This document shows positions 34,459-44,166 of a DNA stretch of 64,000 bases, in pieces. The position numbers and the translations under genes are program-made. How positions within the stretch are numbered: the first letter of the stretch is position 1; every line of letters begins with the position of its first letter. Source of the stretch: Paenibacillus assamensis DSM 18201 (lineage in GTDB: Bacteria; Bacillota; Bacilli; Paenibacillales; Paenibacillaceae); NCBI RefSeq assembly GCF_000422445.1, contig NZ_AULU01000012.1:124001-188000 (forward strand), written 5' to 3'. The notes beneath the pieces were generated by a model. It saw only the letters and a program-made list of their open reading frames with translations. It had not been told where the DNA came from and ran no database searches.

Positions 34459-35745
34459 TTAAAATCCGTGACTGCGGCTGTCTCTTGGCTTCTCAGTAAA
34501 CTCTTCACTGGCGCCTCTGCCTGCCGAACGGCTTGGACGGTGCGTATTATCGCGCAGTGTGTAATTTTCCTTAATCGGAACCACTAGCGTGAATACGGAA
34601 ATGATGCCAGCCAGCAGCAAGTCAGCAATCAATCGGACCACACTATCTAGCACGATAATACCTGTTAGGCCAGCCTCCAGAACGAGTCCCGCGAATAGGC
34701 CGGCGACTGCACCGCCAATAGCGAAGCTGCGCGCCAAATAGCGATTGTCGAACATAAGCCCGAGCGCTAGGCCAATCGCTGCCCCAATCAGCACGATCGC
34801 AATGACGCGTAAAATGCTGTAGTAGGTGTTATCTGCAGTCGGACCTGTACGCTCGGTAATAAGCGTGCGATTGTCTATTTTCTCGTAAATGTCTTGGAAA
34901 ACGAATGATAGTTGATTCGCTTCGGAAACATCATAGTATTGGCCGCCTGTACGATCCGCAATTTGCTGCAGCAGGTTAGAGCCTGCCTTTTCAACGAGAC
35001 TAAGTCCGATTGTGTTTACAGCAATATGCTGCGCCGCATACTCGGAAGTAGCAGCATCCAAGTTCATTTCACTCACACCATCTGACAATAGAACGACCAT
35101 CGTACCACGCATACTGTCAGCTTGCTCTTTAATATGCTGCATCGCTTCATCGAGCGCACGCGCAATGTCTGTTCCACCATCTGTCGTCTTTTGCGCATCC
35201 AGTGTGGCATAGATGCTATCTTTGGCTGCTTGATCTTTCACTTGAATAAATGGCTGTAGAACATCCGCTTGATCGTTAAATTCTACGATCGCAACTCGTT
35301 TATCTGCATCCATTTGTGCGATCATGCGCTTGGCCGCTTCATTGCGATCGTTGTTTGGGTCTGTTCGGTTCATGCTGCCCGAGTTGTCGATGACGAGCAC
35401 GATGTCGTTGACCTTCTTAGCGCCTCCGAGTTGAAGCCCATAGATAAATTGTAGGGTAAGTCCAACAACGAACAACAGAACCAATGTAGCTGGAGCGATA
35501 TATTTCCATGACGCGCCTGCATAGCGTTGGCGCCATGAGGCACCGTTAAGGCGAGGGGACATCAGCTCAGCAATAAGGGCACCCAGTCCGATACATAACG
35601 CGAGTACGCCAAAGTACAAGCCGACTAGCACCGCGTTCGGTACTTCACCAGACAACTGGTACAACAGCACCTCACCTAAAATGAAGCCAACGCCGCCGCC
35701 GATAAGGCTGAACAGCACTAGCATCAAGTTCAATTTACGCTGCAT
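34459..35745 (-). CDS. von Willebrand factor A domain protein with flanking membrane helices
   Basis: A 428-residue protein. Three hydrophobic helices come first (about 7-28, 36-60, 83-103). A vWA domain (about 113-290) follows with a full MIDAS: DNSGS (Asp120, Ser122, Ser124), the Thr in TDGGTDIARAL and the Asp in LLSDGVSE. Then come two to three more helices (about 313-390) and a basic Arg/Ser-rich cytosolic tail. The domain is likely outside the membrane and binds a metal-dependent ligand. AGAGGAAA precedes ATG 35745. It lies in the minus-strand cluster, 248 bp after the tubulin-like paralogue gene. Confidence 0.85.
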   Translation of the reverse strand: MQRKLNLMLVLFSLIGGGVGFILGEVLLYQLSGEVPNAVLVGLYFGVLALCIGLGALIAELMSPRLNGASWRQRYAGASWKYIAPATLVLLFVVGLTLQFIYGLQLGGAKKVNDIVLVIDNSGSMNRTDPNNDRNEAAKRMIAQMDADKRVAIVEFNDQADVLQPFIQVKDQAAKDSIYATLDAQKTTDGGTDIARALDEAMQHIKEQADSMRGTMVVLLSDGVSEMNLDAATSEYAAQHIAVNTIGLSLVEKAGSNLLQQIADRTGGQYYDVSEANQLSFVFQDIYEKIDNRTLITERTGPTADNTYYSILRVIAIVLIGAAIGLALGLMFDNRYLARSFAIGGAVAGLFAGLVLEAGLTGIIVLDSVVRLIADLLLAGIISVFTLVVPIKENYTLRDNTHRPSRSAGRGASEEFTEKPRDSRSHGF

Positions 35746-35773
35746 CGTAACATTTCCTCTCTATTGAATAATG

Positions 35774-35817
35774 GCGAGAGCAGGGAAGACACTGTGAAGC
35801 GCCGATCCTGCTCTCGC
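35774..35817 (-). other. Intercistronic hairpin before the vWA gene
   Basis: GCGAGAGCAGG (35774-35784) is perfectly complementary to CCTGCTCTCGC (35807-35817), with 22 nt between. On the transcript it lies about 29 nt upstream of the start of the vWA gene. It is followed by CATTATTC, not a strong T-run, so it may attenuate or act as an RNA-processing or stabilising element between the tubulin-like and vWA genes. Confidence 0.5.
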
Positions 35818-35993
35818 TGGTAAAGGTTGCATGTATTCGCTTTATGCCTATTTAATAGAAGGCACACAAGTGTTATGACATAATGATCAATCGGTTAGCT
35901 GCTGCTATCCATCGGCGGATCGACGCACTGTGCGAGCAAGCTAGTATCTTCACGTGTATTTCCTCTAATTGTGCTCGACACTCCATATCATGC

Positions 35994-38519
35994 TTAACGA
36001 AGTGCAGGAAGATTGGCAGGATCGATGCCGTGGAAAGTATAGCCGTTCTGCACGTAGCTGTCGTAGTACACTTTACCGTTTCGGTAATACATAAGATCCT
36101 CCACATGGAAGCCGCCCATCAGATTCAACTTCTCCACGCCGCTGCTGCGCTTCTCGTGTACAGTTCCGAGCTTATACAGCCTTGACCCTTCGTCTGCTTG
36201 CTGCGCGTAACGGATAAATTCGCTCGTGCAATCGCCGAAGAAGTATTTCTCTTCATAACGATGCTCATGCGTGTAATCTAGGAGGCGAATATGAATGTTC
36301 GCTTGTTCCTCAAGTGTACGATACAGGCGCTTAAACAGCTCTTCTTTCGAAAGAACGTCCTTATCATCGTACGAAATCGTGACATTGGAGCGGCGCAGCA
36401 GCTCTTCTTCGAACGTTTGATGGAAGGGAGTTGCCGTTAAAATATGTGTACGGCATACTTCCATCAGCTTGAATAGGAGATGGTCGCTCCCAACATGGAG
36501 CAAGTCAGGCAAATGTCCTACGTATCGCTCATCAAAAAATATCATCGCGCCGCGCTTGGCTTCAATTTCTTGCATTACATCTGAAGTAACTCGCTCATAG
36601 TACTCCATAATGTTCTGCCCGATATAGTCATCTGCGGTTCGAATGCTCTCCAGCGCTGCTTCATGGAGCGTGCGCTCCAATTTCCGCATTTGCTGTACTT
36701 GGTGAGCCGATTCAGTATGAAGTTGCTCTAACTCTGCTTCATAGCGGCGCATGAACTGCAACTCGGTTTCGGTATAAAGCAGTTCCAGCTTCTTGCTATA
36801 AATCGTCTGGCAGAAGCTGCGCACAAAGCCGCGTACATTGTGCTTGTCCATGAACGGAAGGCGCTGGAAGGATAGGCTGTCTGCCTTCTCCGTATAAAGC
36901 TGATCAAGCTCGGCTTGAGCCAGCTCTAGCTCACGAGATAAATCGCGAATGCGCGCACGCACGTCTTTCCATACACTTGCCGTTTCTTCTTGCTCATTCG
37001 TCCATTCATACCAATGAAAGACGTTAAGATTCGGGTGCTCGGCAGCTTGCTTTTGCATCGTAGTCCGCAATTTGGTACGTACATCCAACTGCTCCATATA
37101 GCTGCTCGCCGGACGGACAAAGTTGTCGCGGAAATAAAGCTTGCATCCATCACCGAACAACGCTTCCTCTGCTTCTCGCAGTGATAGCTGCTTCAAACGG
37201 GAGAAGCTTACCTCATGTGTCATGATGCCATTCATATCGTTGATGCGGCTAGCATCTGGAATGGCTTCATTGACTTGGCTAGCGACCTTGTCGGGTGACA
37301 GTCCGAGTAAGGCGAGCTTTTCACGGCTGCTCCAGTCAGGTGCTGTCTGCAACCGCTCCAGCAGCTGCTTGTAAAAATGATAGAGCACCGTCAGAGCGAT
37401 AGATTCATTAGGCCGCTTTACTTTGGCGAAGCCAGCTGACACGCAGCCTTGACGTCCATCTTCCGTCATCATGTTATTTTTAAATGCTGCGTTGTTATAG
37501 CTCGTTGCAAAGCTTGCATATTGATCATAGGCGGCATCTTTCGACTTGCGGTTTTTCAACAAGCTCATATGACAAATCATTTCATAATTATCCTGCATGT
37601 CAGATGCTGCTGAAATACCTCGCTCATTCTTGTCAGACAAGACGTAAACAAGATCGAATAATGGTGCAGGCCCGTGCGAAATAGGAATGCGAATGCCGTC
37701 TTCCGTAACATGAAGCGGAGCGGACAACGCATAATCAGCTGCCTGCATATGCTCCAGTTCACGCAGGAATGCCACGCCATAACAACTGCTTGTACCGAAA
37801 GCATCAATCTGATCACGCTCGCTGAGAAGCGCGTACATGTCCACTTGAACGGACTTGAACGATTGGCTGAAAATCGACTGTGCCAATAGCGTCATTTCCG
37901 GGACGAGCACATTCATAGGATCATCTACTCTTGTAACGACTGCCAAATGGATGCGGTCGAAAGAAGAGTAGAGTCGTCCATAGTCTGAAATGTGACGGCT
38001 CACTTGTCGCAGCGTACGATTCATCTCAAATAGCTGCTGTTCATCTTGCTGCCAATCCCCATAAATGGCTGGGCGCAATGACTTGGCTTGATTGTGCTGC
38101 AACTTATCAAGAGGCAGCGTAATACGACGTATACTTGAGCCGATTGAATCTTGATTAAGCTGATCCTGGCGAGGAGCCAGGAGTTGAGCCTGATTTAGGC
38201 CCAACTCTGTTTGCTCCTGTCCTTGATCCATCTGTCTGTCTACGCCTCGTGTATGCGAGGGCTCATATCGTCCATGTTCCCGCTGTCCGCGACGCTCCTC
38301 TTCCTGCTCCGAAGCAATATGAACATACATAACGCCCGCGCTATTGTCCCACTTCTTTGCATTAATGCGTGCGATCTGTTCAACCGCTTCTGCCGACTTG
38401 TCACCGATGAACAAGAACAGCGTAGGGTAGTGAATGCTGCTCTGATCATCGGCCAGTCCGCTTAATTTTTCTTCTGCACTTGCATATTCATCAGCAAAAC
38501 GCTGTAATAGCTGTTTCAT
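35994..38519 (-). CDS. Diverged tubulin-like paralogue without GTP signature
   Basis: An 841-residue protein. It aligns collinearly with the tubulin-like protein encoded 4 bp upstream. YPTLFLFIGDKSAEAVEQI (31-49) matches the first G-loop region of the partner; HLAVVTRVDDPMNVLVPEMT (191-210) falls where the partner has the GGTGSG signature, now lost; GPAPLFDLVYVLSDKNE (283-299) matches PLPPFNLCHLISATNTE at the same residue numbers. An insert of low complexity (about 70-130, Gln/Glu/Arg-rich) and a long helical C-terminal half (about 480-680) are specific to it. It is probably a non-binding partner subunit. There is no ribosome site of its own, so translational coupling is likely. Confidence 0.7.
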   Translation of the reverse strand: MKQLLQRFADEYASAEEKLSGLADDQSSIHYPTLFLFIGDKSAEAVEQIARINAKKWDNSAGVMYVHIASEQEEERRGQREHGRYEPSHTRGVDRQMDQGQEQTELGLNQAQLLAPRQDQLNQDSIGSSIRRITLPLDKLQHNQAKSLRPAIYGDWQQDEQQLFEMNRTLRQVSRHISDYGRLYSSFDRIHLAVVTRVDDPMNVLVPEMTLLAQSIFSQSFKSVQVDMYALLSERDQIDAFGTSSCYGVAFLRELEHMQAADYALSAPLHVTEDGIRIPISHGPAPLFDLVYVLSDKNERGISAASDMQDNYEMICHMSLLKNRKSKDAAYDQYASFATSYNNAAFKNNMMTEDGRQGCVSAGFAKVKRPNESIALTVLYHFYKQLLERLQTAPDWSSREKLALLGLSPDKVASQVNEAIPDASRINDMNGIMTHEVSFSRLKQLSLREAEEALFGDGCKLYFRDNFVRPASSYMEQLDVRTKLRTTMQKQAAEHPNLNVFHWYEWTNEQEETASVWKDVRARIRDLSRELELAQAELDQLYTEKADSLSFQRLPFMDKHNVRGFVRSFCQTIYSKKLELLYTETELQFMRRYEAELEQLHTESAHQVQQMRKLERTLHEAALESIRTADDYIGQNIMEYYERVTSDVMQEIEAKRGAMIFFDERYVGHLPDLLHVGSDHLLFKLMEVCRTHILTATPFHQTFEEELLRRSNVTISYDDKDVLSKEELFKRLYRTLEEQANIHIRLLDYTHEHRYEEKYFFGDCTSEFIRYAQQADEGSRLYKLGTVHEKRSSGVEKLNLMGGFHVEDLMYYRNGKVYYDSYVQNGYTFHGIDPANLPALR

Positions 38520-38523
38520 AGGC

Positions 38524-41500
38524 TTACTTCAACTTTCTACGAATCGTATTCAGCTTGCTCGTAAGCTGCTTGTAGAACTGGTACGCTTCTTCACCATTCG
38601 CCAACTCGATCTTTTCATACTCAAGACGATCACGAGCGTCAAGGAAAGCAGAATACAAATCCTCTAACTTCTCTAGCAGCGGCGTTACGTCTTCCGATCC
38701 AGTTAGCTCTGCATCGCGACGGGAAGCTTTGCGCAGCATGGTACTGCGGCTCTTATCATCGAGCTTGCGGAACTGCTCGAAAATTTCGAACTCCACATAG
38801 TCGCGAATCTTCATTAAATTAGCGAATGGCTCCCATGCTTCCTCTTCCTCATCACGGTCGTAGACAAAAAGAGCGCCTTTCTTCGTAATCGTGCCTGTGT
38901 ACATCACTTCGATGAACTGATCTTGCAGCTTCTCTTCATCTTGATGAAGGCTTAGCAGCTTATCGAATTCAGCCACTTTGCTTGCAATCGCTTCGTACTT
39001 CGCAATTTCCTCACGAACACGGCGAGTCAGCTCAGGGGTGCGAATCAAGTTTTCCTTCGCCAATTCTTCATTAATACTGCCGAAAATATCTTTCGAAGCC
39101 TGCTGCGGCAATCCTTCTGCTAACAGACGCTTCAACTCAAGCTGTGCGCGCTTCACTTCGCCAAGATTCGGCTTCGCTGCCTTCAATTGCAGATCATAGC
39201 CGCTCAACAATTGCTCTAGATCGAACGAAGGTGTAAGCACGACCGCATAGCGGTTGCTCGTATTGTGGTCGATGTCTTTTTCCACCACGATCTTATAGCC
39301 TTGTGCCTTCTCAAATTCACGACGTACGCGTTCGTTGTAGCTGCGTACACGAGCATTGGCATACGTATCGCCCCAAGACTGCTCAGGAATCGGTGAAGGC
39401 AAGTACGTCCAGTTAACCTTATCCGTCTGCACGAGATGGCGTCCGATACCTTCTTTATCAAGAATCGTGCGCTCATAGCTTTCCTCGTACACTTTAAGCG
39501 GTGTATAAACGAACAACGGCACACCGTTGCGCGTGTTGAGCCAGAAAATACGGTTCTTCACTTCGCTCTCTTTTACCGTAAAATGAGACTTACCAACCGC
39601 ATTATTTTGATAGTTTTTAATACCCTTCAAAATGCTAGGTGCCTTAACAGGTACGGATACGAAGCCCCAAGAAGGGAAGTACATGCTGCCAGAGCTGTTG
39701 CTCAAATGGAATACAGGCACCGCTTCGTCATCCAGCTTGCTAGCAATATTGCGCTCTACAAATTTCTCAATCGACTCTTCTTGACCGAATTTCATAATCA
39801 AAAATTCTTCCATCGACTGTGTAATCAAGTCACCGAACTTGTCGGACAAGAAATCGGAAATAGAGCTGACAATATCAATCTCATTCTCCTTAATCCATTG
39901 ATCGGAACGGTTCAGCAACTCCATCGTAAAGTCGCGAATCAGATCGTCAACTTCCTTTTGCTCCATTACTTTGCTTATCACTTTAGAAACGTCCGGTACA
40001 CTAACGATATTCCAGTAGTAAGAGCGATTACCTTTATAGTCGGTTTGCTCATCACCGTTAATCAGAATATCCCCGTTTTTCTCGAAAATAGAGTTCAGTG
40101 CATTCAAAATTTCCGTAAATACGCTGTAAATGCGATTGTTCTCTTTGTTCAACAGCTCGTACAGATCTTCATAGAACTCGATCATTTGCTCGGTACGTTC
40201 TAGATCAGCATGAAGCCAATACTCGTTAATTTTTGCTTCGATAAATACGTTCTTCTTCTTATCCTTCGAGATGAAGGCGCTCTTGGCATCGCCTAGACGA
40301 TCATGTGCTTGATCCTGCGCTGACTCGATGTCGCGCGGAATACGATGCAAGCTCTCACGCAGCGTCTCGATGTAAGAAAGGATCATTTTCAACAAGCAGA
40401 AGCCTTTCTCGGTATAAATAAGACGAGATACGTAGAACGGGCCTTGTTCTGGATGCAGGAAGAAGCGGCGCAGCTGTTCGCTAAGCTGCTCGACGATTTG
40501 GCCTGGCATCTGCTTCTTGGCCTTAATATATTCTTCGCGTGCACGCGCTAGGAAGTTCTGCTCCAACTCCGTGTCCATATTAACGACTTGCATCTTAACG
40601 ACGTTGCTGTAACTGAGTCGCTCGCTGTTCTCGTAGCCTGGCAATGGCTCAGGGACGCGCGATTCGAACGTCTTTATCATAGAATCAAGATCAATGCCTA
40701 GCTTACGTGCGAACTTCTCGATATCCTCTTGGCTTGGTGCTTTCTCGAACATTTTGTCCATCTTCTGGAACAGTCGATAGCCAAGATACGTTGTCATCTC
40801 TTCAATTGGCAGTACCGCAGAGGAGGCGCCGATAATGTTGTACTCATAATTGGCTGGGTACGCTTTGTTCATTTGGGCAATATTCGTACGGATATTGCTA
40901 ATATAGTCATGGATCGCGAACTCTTCGCCAGACTGCTTCTCTTCACTTGCCATAAAGTTCGTAATATTTTCTGCTGTTACGTTCATGCAGTAGTCATACG
41001 CATTCTCCAGCAGCTTGCCTTCTGTATTCGTAGCCGAGATCAGATGACAGAGATTAAACGGCGGCAATGGTGAATTAACACTCAAAATATTGCCGTATTT
41101 CTGCTGGAATCGTTCGCCGCGGCTATCTACGTTCATCCAGTAATCAAGCTCTTTTAGAGCGGCATAGCCGTTCTTCTTGATGTACTCGCGCGTATGCTCG
41201 CTCAAGCTCTTGTTTGCCAAGTTTACGTCTGGCGTGAACAAGTAACCGAGTGTATTCACACGGTCGATACCTGCGGAGCCGTGGTCGCGCTCAATAATAC
41301 CGCGCACGATATAGGAAATATCGAGGAAGCATCCGCTTCCTGTACCACCGGATAAGCCGGACAGCAGGAATACCATCAGTTTCTTATTGGTACCGACAGA
41401 TAAAGTCTTAATCTTCTTGTCGATCGCCTGTACAACTTGGTTAATCTTCGTGAATAACAATAGTCGTCCAGCTTGGCGGACACCAGCCGCACCGTTCATG

Positions 41501-41913
41501 CCGTCTGTAATCGATAGCTCAGGGGACAGCCATTCCGTAATGTACGGCTCCAAAATACTGCGATTTTGCAGCAAGCCGCCAACTTCTGCGTTTGACAGTA
41601 GAACGAATTCATTTAAAGGATCAAGGCCGATGCCTTTGTATTTTTTCGCACGATCTTGTTCATTCGTTTCAAAGGCCAAGAACTCAACGTTCGATGGCTT
41701 CTCCATTTTGCGCTTTGATACCGGATCTTCCGGCAGCTTGAAGCGGCGGTTAATTTGATATTTCAAACGGAGCAGGGCATCAATCCCTGTTCCGCCTAGG
41801 CCGATAATTAAAATGGGATTGTCGATGGTATCGACGCGAATCTTGTCACTGACTATACCTCCACCGAGGGAGACGTCCAACTGCTGTATATGTTCACGAA
41901 CTACTGGTTTCAT
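38524..41913 (-). CDS. Tubulin/FtsZ-superfamily GTPase (Tubulin_2-like)
   Basis: A 1129-residue protein. The tubulin-type nucleotide-binding domain is N-terminal: ILIIGLGGTGIDALLRLK (35-52) as the first loop and FLLSGLSGGTGSGCFLDIS (182-200) holding the tubulin signature GGTGSG (189-194). PLPPFNLCHLISATNTEG (282-299) follows. The rest (about 400-1129) is long, charged and mostly helical, far beyond the size of FtsZ or TubZ. It is the second gene of the cluster, 137 bp after the first vWA gene, with AAGGAGGT before ATG 41913. GTP binding and assembly, possibly with the next gene product, are inferred from the family. Confidence 0.85.
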   Translation of the reverse strand: MKPVVREHIQQLDVSLGGGIVSDKIRVDTIDNPILIIGLGGTGIDALLRLKYQINRRFKLPEDPVSKRKMEKPSNVEFLAFETNEQDRAKKYKGIGLDPLNEFVLLSNAEVGGLLQNRSILEPYITEWLSPELSITDGMNGAAGVRQAGRLLLFTKINQVVQAIDKKIKTLSVGTNKKLMVFLLSGLSGGTGSGCFLDISYIVRGIIERDHGSAGIDRVNTLGYLFTPDVNLANKSLSEHTREYIKKNGYAALKELDYWMNVDSRGERFQQKYGNILSVNSPLPPFNLCHLISATNTEGKLLENAYDYCMNVTAENITNFMASEEKQSGEEFAIHDYISNIRTNIAQMNKAYPANYEYNIIGASSAVLPIEEMTTYLGYRLFQKMDKMFEKAPSQEDIEKFARKLGIDLDSMIKTFESRVPEPLPGYENSERLSYSNVVKMQVVNMDTELEQNFLARAREEYIKAKKQMPGQIVEQLSEQLRRFFLHPEQGPFYVSRLIYTEKGFCLLKMILSYIETLRESLHRIPRDIESAQDQAHDRLGDAKSAFISKDKKKNVFIEAKINEYWLHADLERTEQMIEFYEDLYELLNKENNRIYSVFTEILNALNSIFEKNGDILINGDEQTDYKGNRSYYWNIVSVPDVSKVISKVMEQKEVDDLIRDFTMELLNRSDQWIKENEIDIVSSISDFLSDKFGDLITQSMEEFLIMKFGQEESIEKFVERNIASKLDDEAVPVFHLSNSSGSMYFPSWGFVSVPVKAPSILKGIKNYQNNAVGKSHFTVKESEVKNRIFWLNTRNGVPLFVYTPLKVYEESYERTILDKEGIGRHLVQTDKVNWTYLPSPIPEQSWGDTYANARVRSYNERVRREFEKAQGYKIVVEKDIDHNTSNRYAVVLTPSFDLEQLLSGYDLQLKAAKPNLGEVKRAQLELKRLLAEGLPQQASKDIFGSINEELAKENLIRTPELTRRVREEIAKYEAIASKVAEFDKLLSLHQDEEKLQDQFIEVMYTGTITKKGALFVYDRDEEEEAWEPFANLMKIRDYVEFEIFEQFRKLDDKSRSTMLRKASRRDAELTGSEDVTPLLEKLEDLYSAFLDARDRLEYEKIELANGEEAYQFYKQLTSKLNTIRRKLK

Positions 41914-42050
41914 GTTACTTTGACCTCCTTAGCGTTAAACGCTGTTTCTCTATATACGAAGCAACGCATGTACGGTTTATGCACTTGATATGCTGAAACT
42001 GTTTACTATTTGTTGCTCACTATTTACTGTCCAAGGACACATCTAATCGT

Positions 42051-43835
42051 CTATACGAGATACTCGATCATAATCGTCTTATCTACACTAGCAAGTGGAA
42101 CGGTAATACGGTCACCATTTTTCAACTCAACTCCGTTGCTTGCTTGAACCGCGCGGCCTGATTTCTCGATGGTGCTGTCTCCATTGCTGCGGATCATGAT
42201 TCGGTCTTGGTTGCTCGGCGTAAATACAATCTTGTCCGTTTCCTTCAACTCTGGCGCCAACTGCAATACTTGATGCAAGGTGAACTTACCGCGGAAGCCA
42301 TTCAGCTTCTTATACTGCGGGTAGCTCTTCTCGCCCGTATTCTCGTCTTTAATTTCAATGACAAGTTGTCCGACAAATGCTCGATTGGCTTGTTTCATTG
42401 CCTTCATGATGAAGAATGCGGCAGCAGCCAATGCAGCAGCTCCAAGCACTCCACCTACGACGAGCAGGGTAGGGAAGGGCTTGTCTTCCGGCGAGTCACC
42501 TGACTCTGTTGGCGGAGGCGTTGTTACTTTGCCTGACTTCGCATCGATCTGGACTGGTTTCGTTTCACGATAGAAGCTCTTGTCTTCGGCTTTGACGATT
42601 AATTCATAAAGATGCTTGTCTTTAATCGAAACTTCTCCTGTGAAGCGATCGCCTTTGTTGTTCAAAGGCACCTCGACGGACTTGCCTGTGTCGATATCTT
42701 TCAGGAGCGCAACTGCCTTCATGTTGTTATACAGCTCTTTGTTGTCGAGCGGCTGACCGTTGCTGATCAGATACGACTCAATATCTATCGTGTCACCTGG
42801 TTTATAGCTCTTGGACGGAATCGGTTTCATCGTTAAGGCCAAGTCATAGTTAAAAATCAGGTTAATATCGATCTTGTCCTTCGCGACACCTTTCACTTGC
42901 AGCGTCCAATCGCCTTGTTCAGGCTGCATCAATTTAAGCAAGGAATAGCTCTTGGATTTGGATTGAAGCACATCAGCTGATGGAATCGGAACGCTGTTGC
43001 CAGTTGGATCAATCAATCGAACTTCGACTGGCTTCTCCGACATAATCGAAATGTTGGCTTCCAATACATTTGCGTTCGGTACATTAATTTTGACATCTTG
43101 ATACTTGCCGTTCGATGTAATCGAATCAATTGGCACGACTTTCAATTTCAGGTGACTTGCAAAAATCTCACTCAATATTTGCGGTAGATCGTCTGCAGAA
43201 TCGGTGACGAAGGATTTGCCTCCGGTCTTACTTGCGATTTGATCCAATACAGACTTGTTCAACTGGCCATCCGCATTAAGTCCAATCGTATAAATGGGGA
43301 TGCCCATTTTCTTCGCATCGGCTACTGCCTGATTGAGCTCTTGATCGGATTGAGCCTGTGTACGGCTGCCGTTCTTGTTCAAGTAGTTATTGCCGTCTGC
43401 TAGCAGTACGATCATTGGCTCATGTGCGGGATCTGCACCGTTCTCTAGCACTTTGACAGCTTCCTTAACCCCAACCGCGATATCTGTGTATGCACCATGA
43501 TTGATCTGGTCAATAAACTGCTTCAAATCCTGCTTGTCTGCTTCTGACTTAATATCGAGCAGTGCTTTCTCTCGCTCAATTCGGTCAGTGTAGGCGACGA
43601 TGCCTACTTTATCCCCTGTTGGCGAGAGCATGTCGATGAACATTTTCATTGCCTCATTAGCGAGCTTATTGCGATCACTCTCTTTCATCGAGTTACTCAC
43701 ATCAAGCGCGAGTACCGCATCAATCTGTGAAGATGGCGCTGCTGCATACGCTGTAGGCTGCGTGCCGAGAAGCGGTATAACTATGATCGAAAGTGCTAGT
43801 AGTATGCGAATTGAGATAGAGATGTTTTGTTGCAT
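42051..43835 (-). CDS. Exported von Willebrand factor A domain protein with C-terminal membrane helix and cytosolic domain
   Basis: A 594-residue first gene of the cluster. A signal peptide (about 1-31, ending AYAAA) is followed by a vWA domain (about 35-230) with MIDAS DVSNS (Asp45, Ser47, Ser49), the Thr in GAYTDIAVGV and the Asp in LLADGNN. A beta-rich region (about 230-440) comes next, then a membrane helix (about 455-475, LLVVGGVLGAAALAAAAFFIM) and a cytosolic beta domain of about 110 residues. The cytosolic domain (IVFTPSNQDRIMIRSNGDST, ELKNGDRITVP) looks FHA-like but lacks a clear FHA signature. This layout suits a sensor linking the outside to cytosolic partners. AAGGAGAC precedes ATG 43835. 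Confidence 0.82.
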   Translation of the reverse strand: MQQNISISIRILLALSIIVIPLLGTQPTAYAAAPSSQIDAVLALDVSNSMKESDRNKLANEAMKMFIDMLSPTGDKVGIVAYTDRIEREKALLDIKSEADKQDLKQFIDQINHGAYTDIAVGVKEAVKVLENGADPAHEPMIVLLADGNNYLNKNGSRTQAQSDQELNQAVADAKKMGIPIYTIGLNADGQLNKSVLDQIASKTGGKSFVTDSADDLPQILSEIFASHLKLKVVPIDSITSNGKYQDVKINVPNANVLEANISIMSEKPVEVRLIDPTGNSVPIPSADVLQSKSKSYSLLKLMQPEQGDWTLQVKGVAKDKIDINLIFNYDLALTMKPIPSKSYKPGDTIDIESYLISNGQPLDNKELYNNMKAVALLKDIDTGKSVEVPLNNKGDRFTGEVSIKDKHLYELIVKAEDKSFYRETKPVQIDAKSGKVTTPPPTESGDSPEDKPFPTLLVVGGVLGAAALAAAAFFIMKAMKQANRAFVGQLVIEIKDENTGEKSYPQYKKLNGFRGKFTLHQVLQLAPELKETDKIVFTPSNQDRIMIRSNGDSTIEKSGRAVQASNGVELKNGDRITVPLASVDKTIMIEYLV

Positions 43836-43942
43836 AAAATGTCTCCTTCTGATGTATTGAGGCTGTTCAACGGTTATAACGATTAAATTAGGTTAAACGT
43901 CCTACAAGTCTATCATTTCTATTGTATGTTAAAATTCTTAAG

Positions 43943-43972
43943 ATTGTATGAAGTTTATCTCATAAATGTCCA
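43943..43972 (-). promoter_or_regulatory. Sigma-A promoter of the vWA-tubulin operon
   Basis: On the minus strand, -35 TGGACA (43972-43967), 18-bp spacer, -10 TACAAT (43948-43943); each hexamer has one mismatch. It lies about 108 bp before the vWA start codon. Confidence 0.55.
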
Positions 43973-44057
43973 GCAATTTTCAAACATTGACAGTGGACAG
44001 TTGATTTCTGACTGAATCCGGCATTACACTTGCAATGTGCCGCTAGTAAGTGTTGGC

Positions 44058-44102
44058 ATTCGACATGGGTCGAATTTTGCTATTTTATTGTTTAAATATA
44101 AT
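44058..44102 (+). promoter_or_regulatory. Operator-like inverted repeat and -10 of the divergent two-gene unit
   Basis: ATTCGAC (44058-44064) and GTCGAAT (44069-44075) form a perfect 7-bp inverted repeat with a 4-bp spacer. It lies just upstream of a perfect TATAAT (44097-44102) whose -35 is poor (TTGCTA at 14 bp). The site could hold an activator or repressor dimer. The regulator is unknown. Confidence 0.45.
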
Positions 44103-44166
44103 TGAACTCGATCTTCATTGATCTTGTTCAAATAACGACATACAACCAGAGGAAAGGAATATTCCT

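Larger units (their letters stand above)
43836..44166. other. Divergent control region of the vWA-tubulin-GTPase cluster
   Basis: 331 bp between the minus-strand seven-gene run and the plus-strand pair. It holds the minus promoter (43943-43972), a perfect inverted repeat (44058-44075) and a TATAAT for the plus unit (44097-44102). No ORF is supported. Confidence 0.55.

Noticed and set aside
39436-40203. 255-codon plus-strand ORF
   Set aside because: It is antisense to the tubulin-like gene, has no ribosome site and no recognisable motifs.
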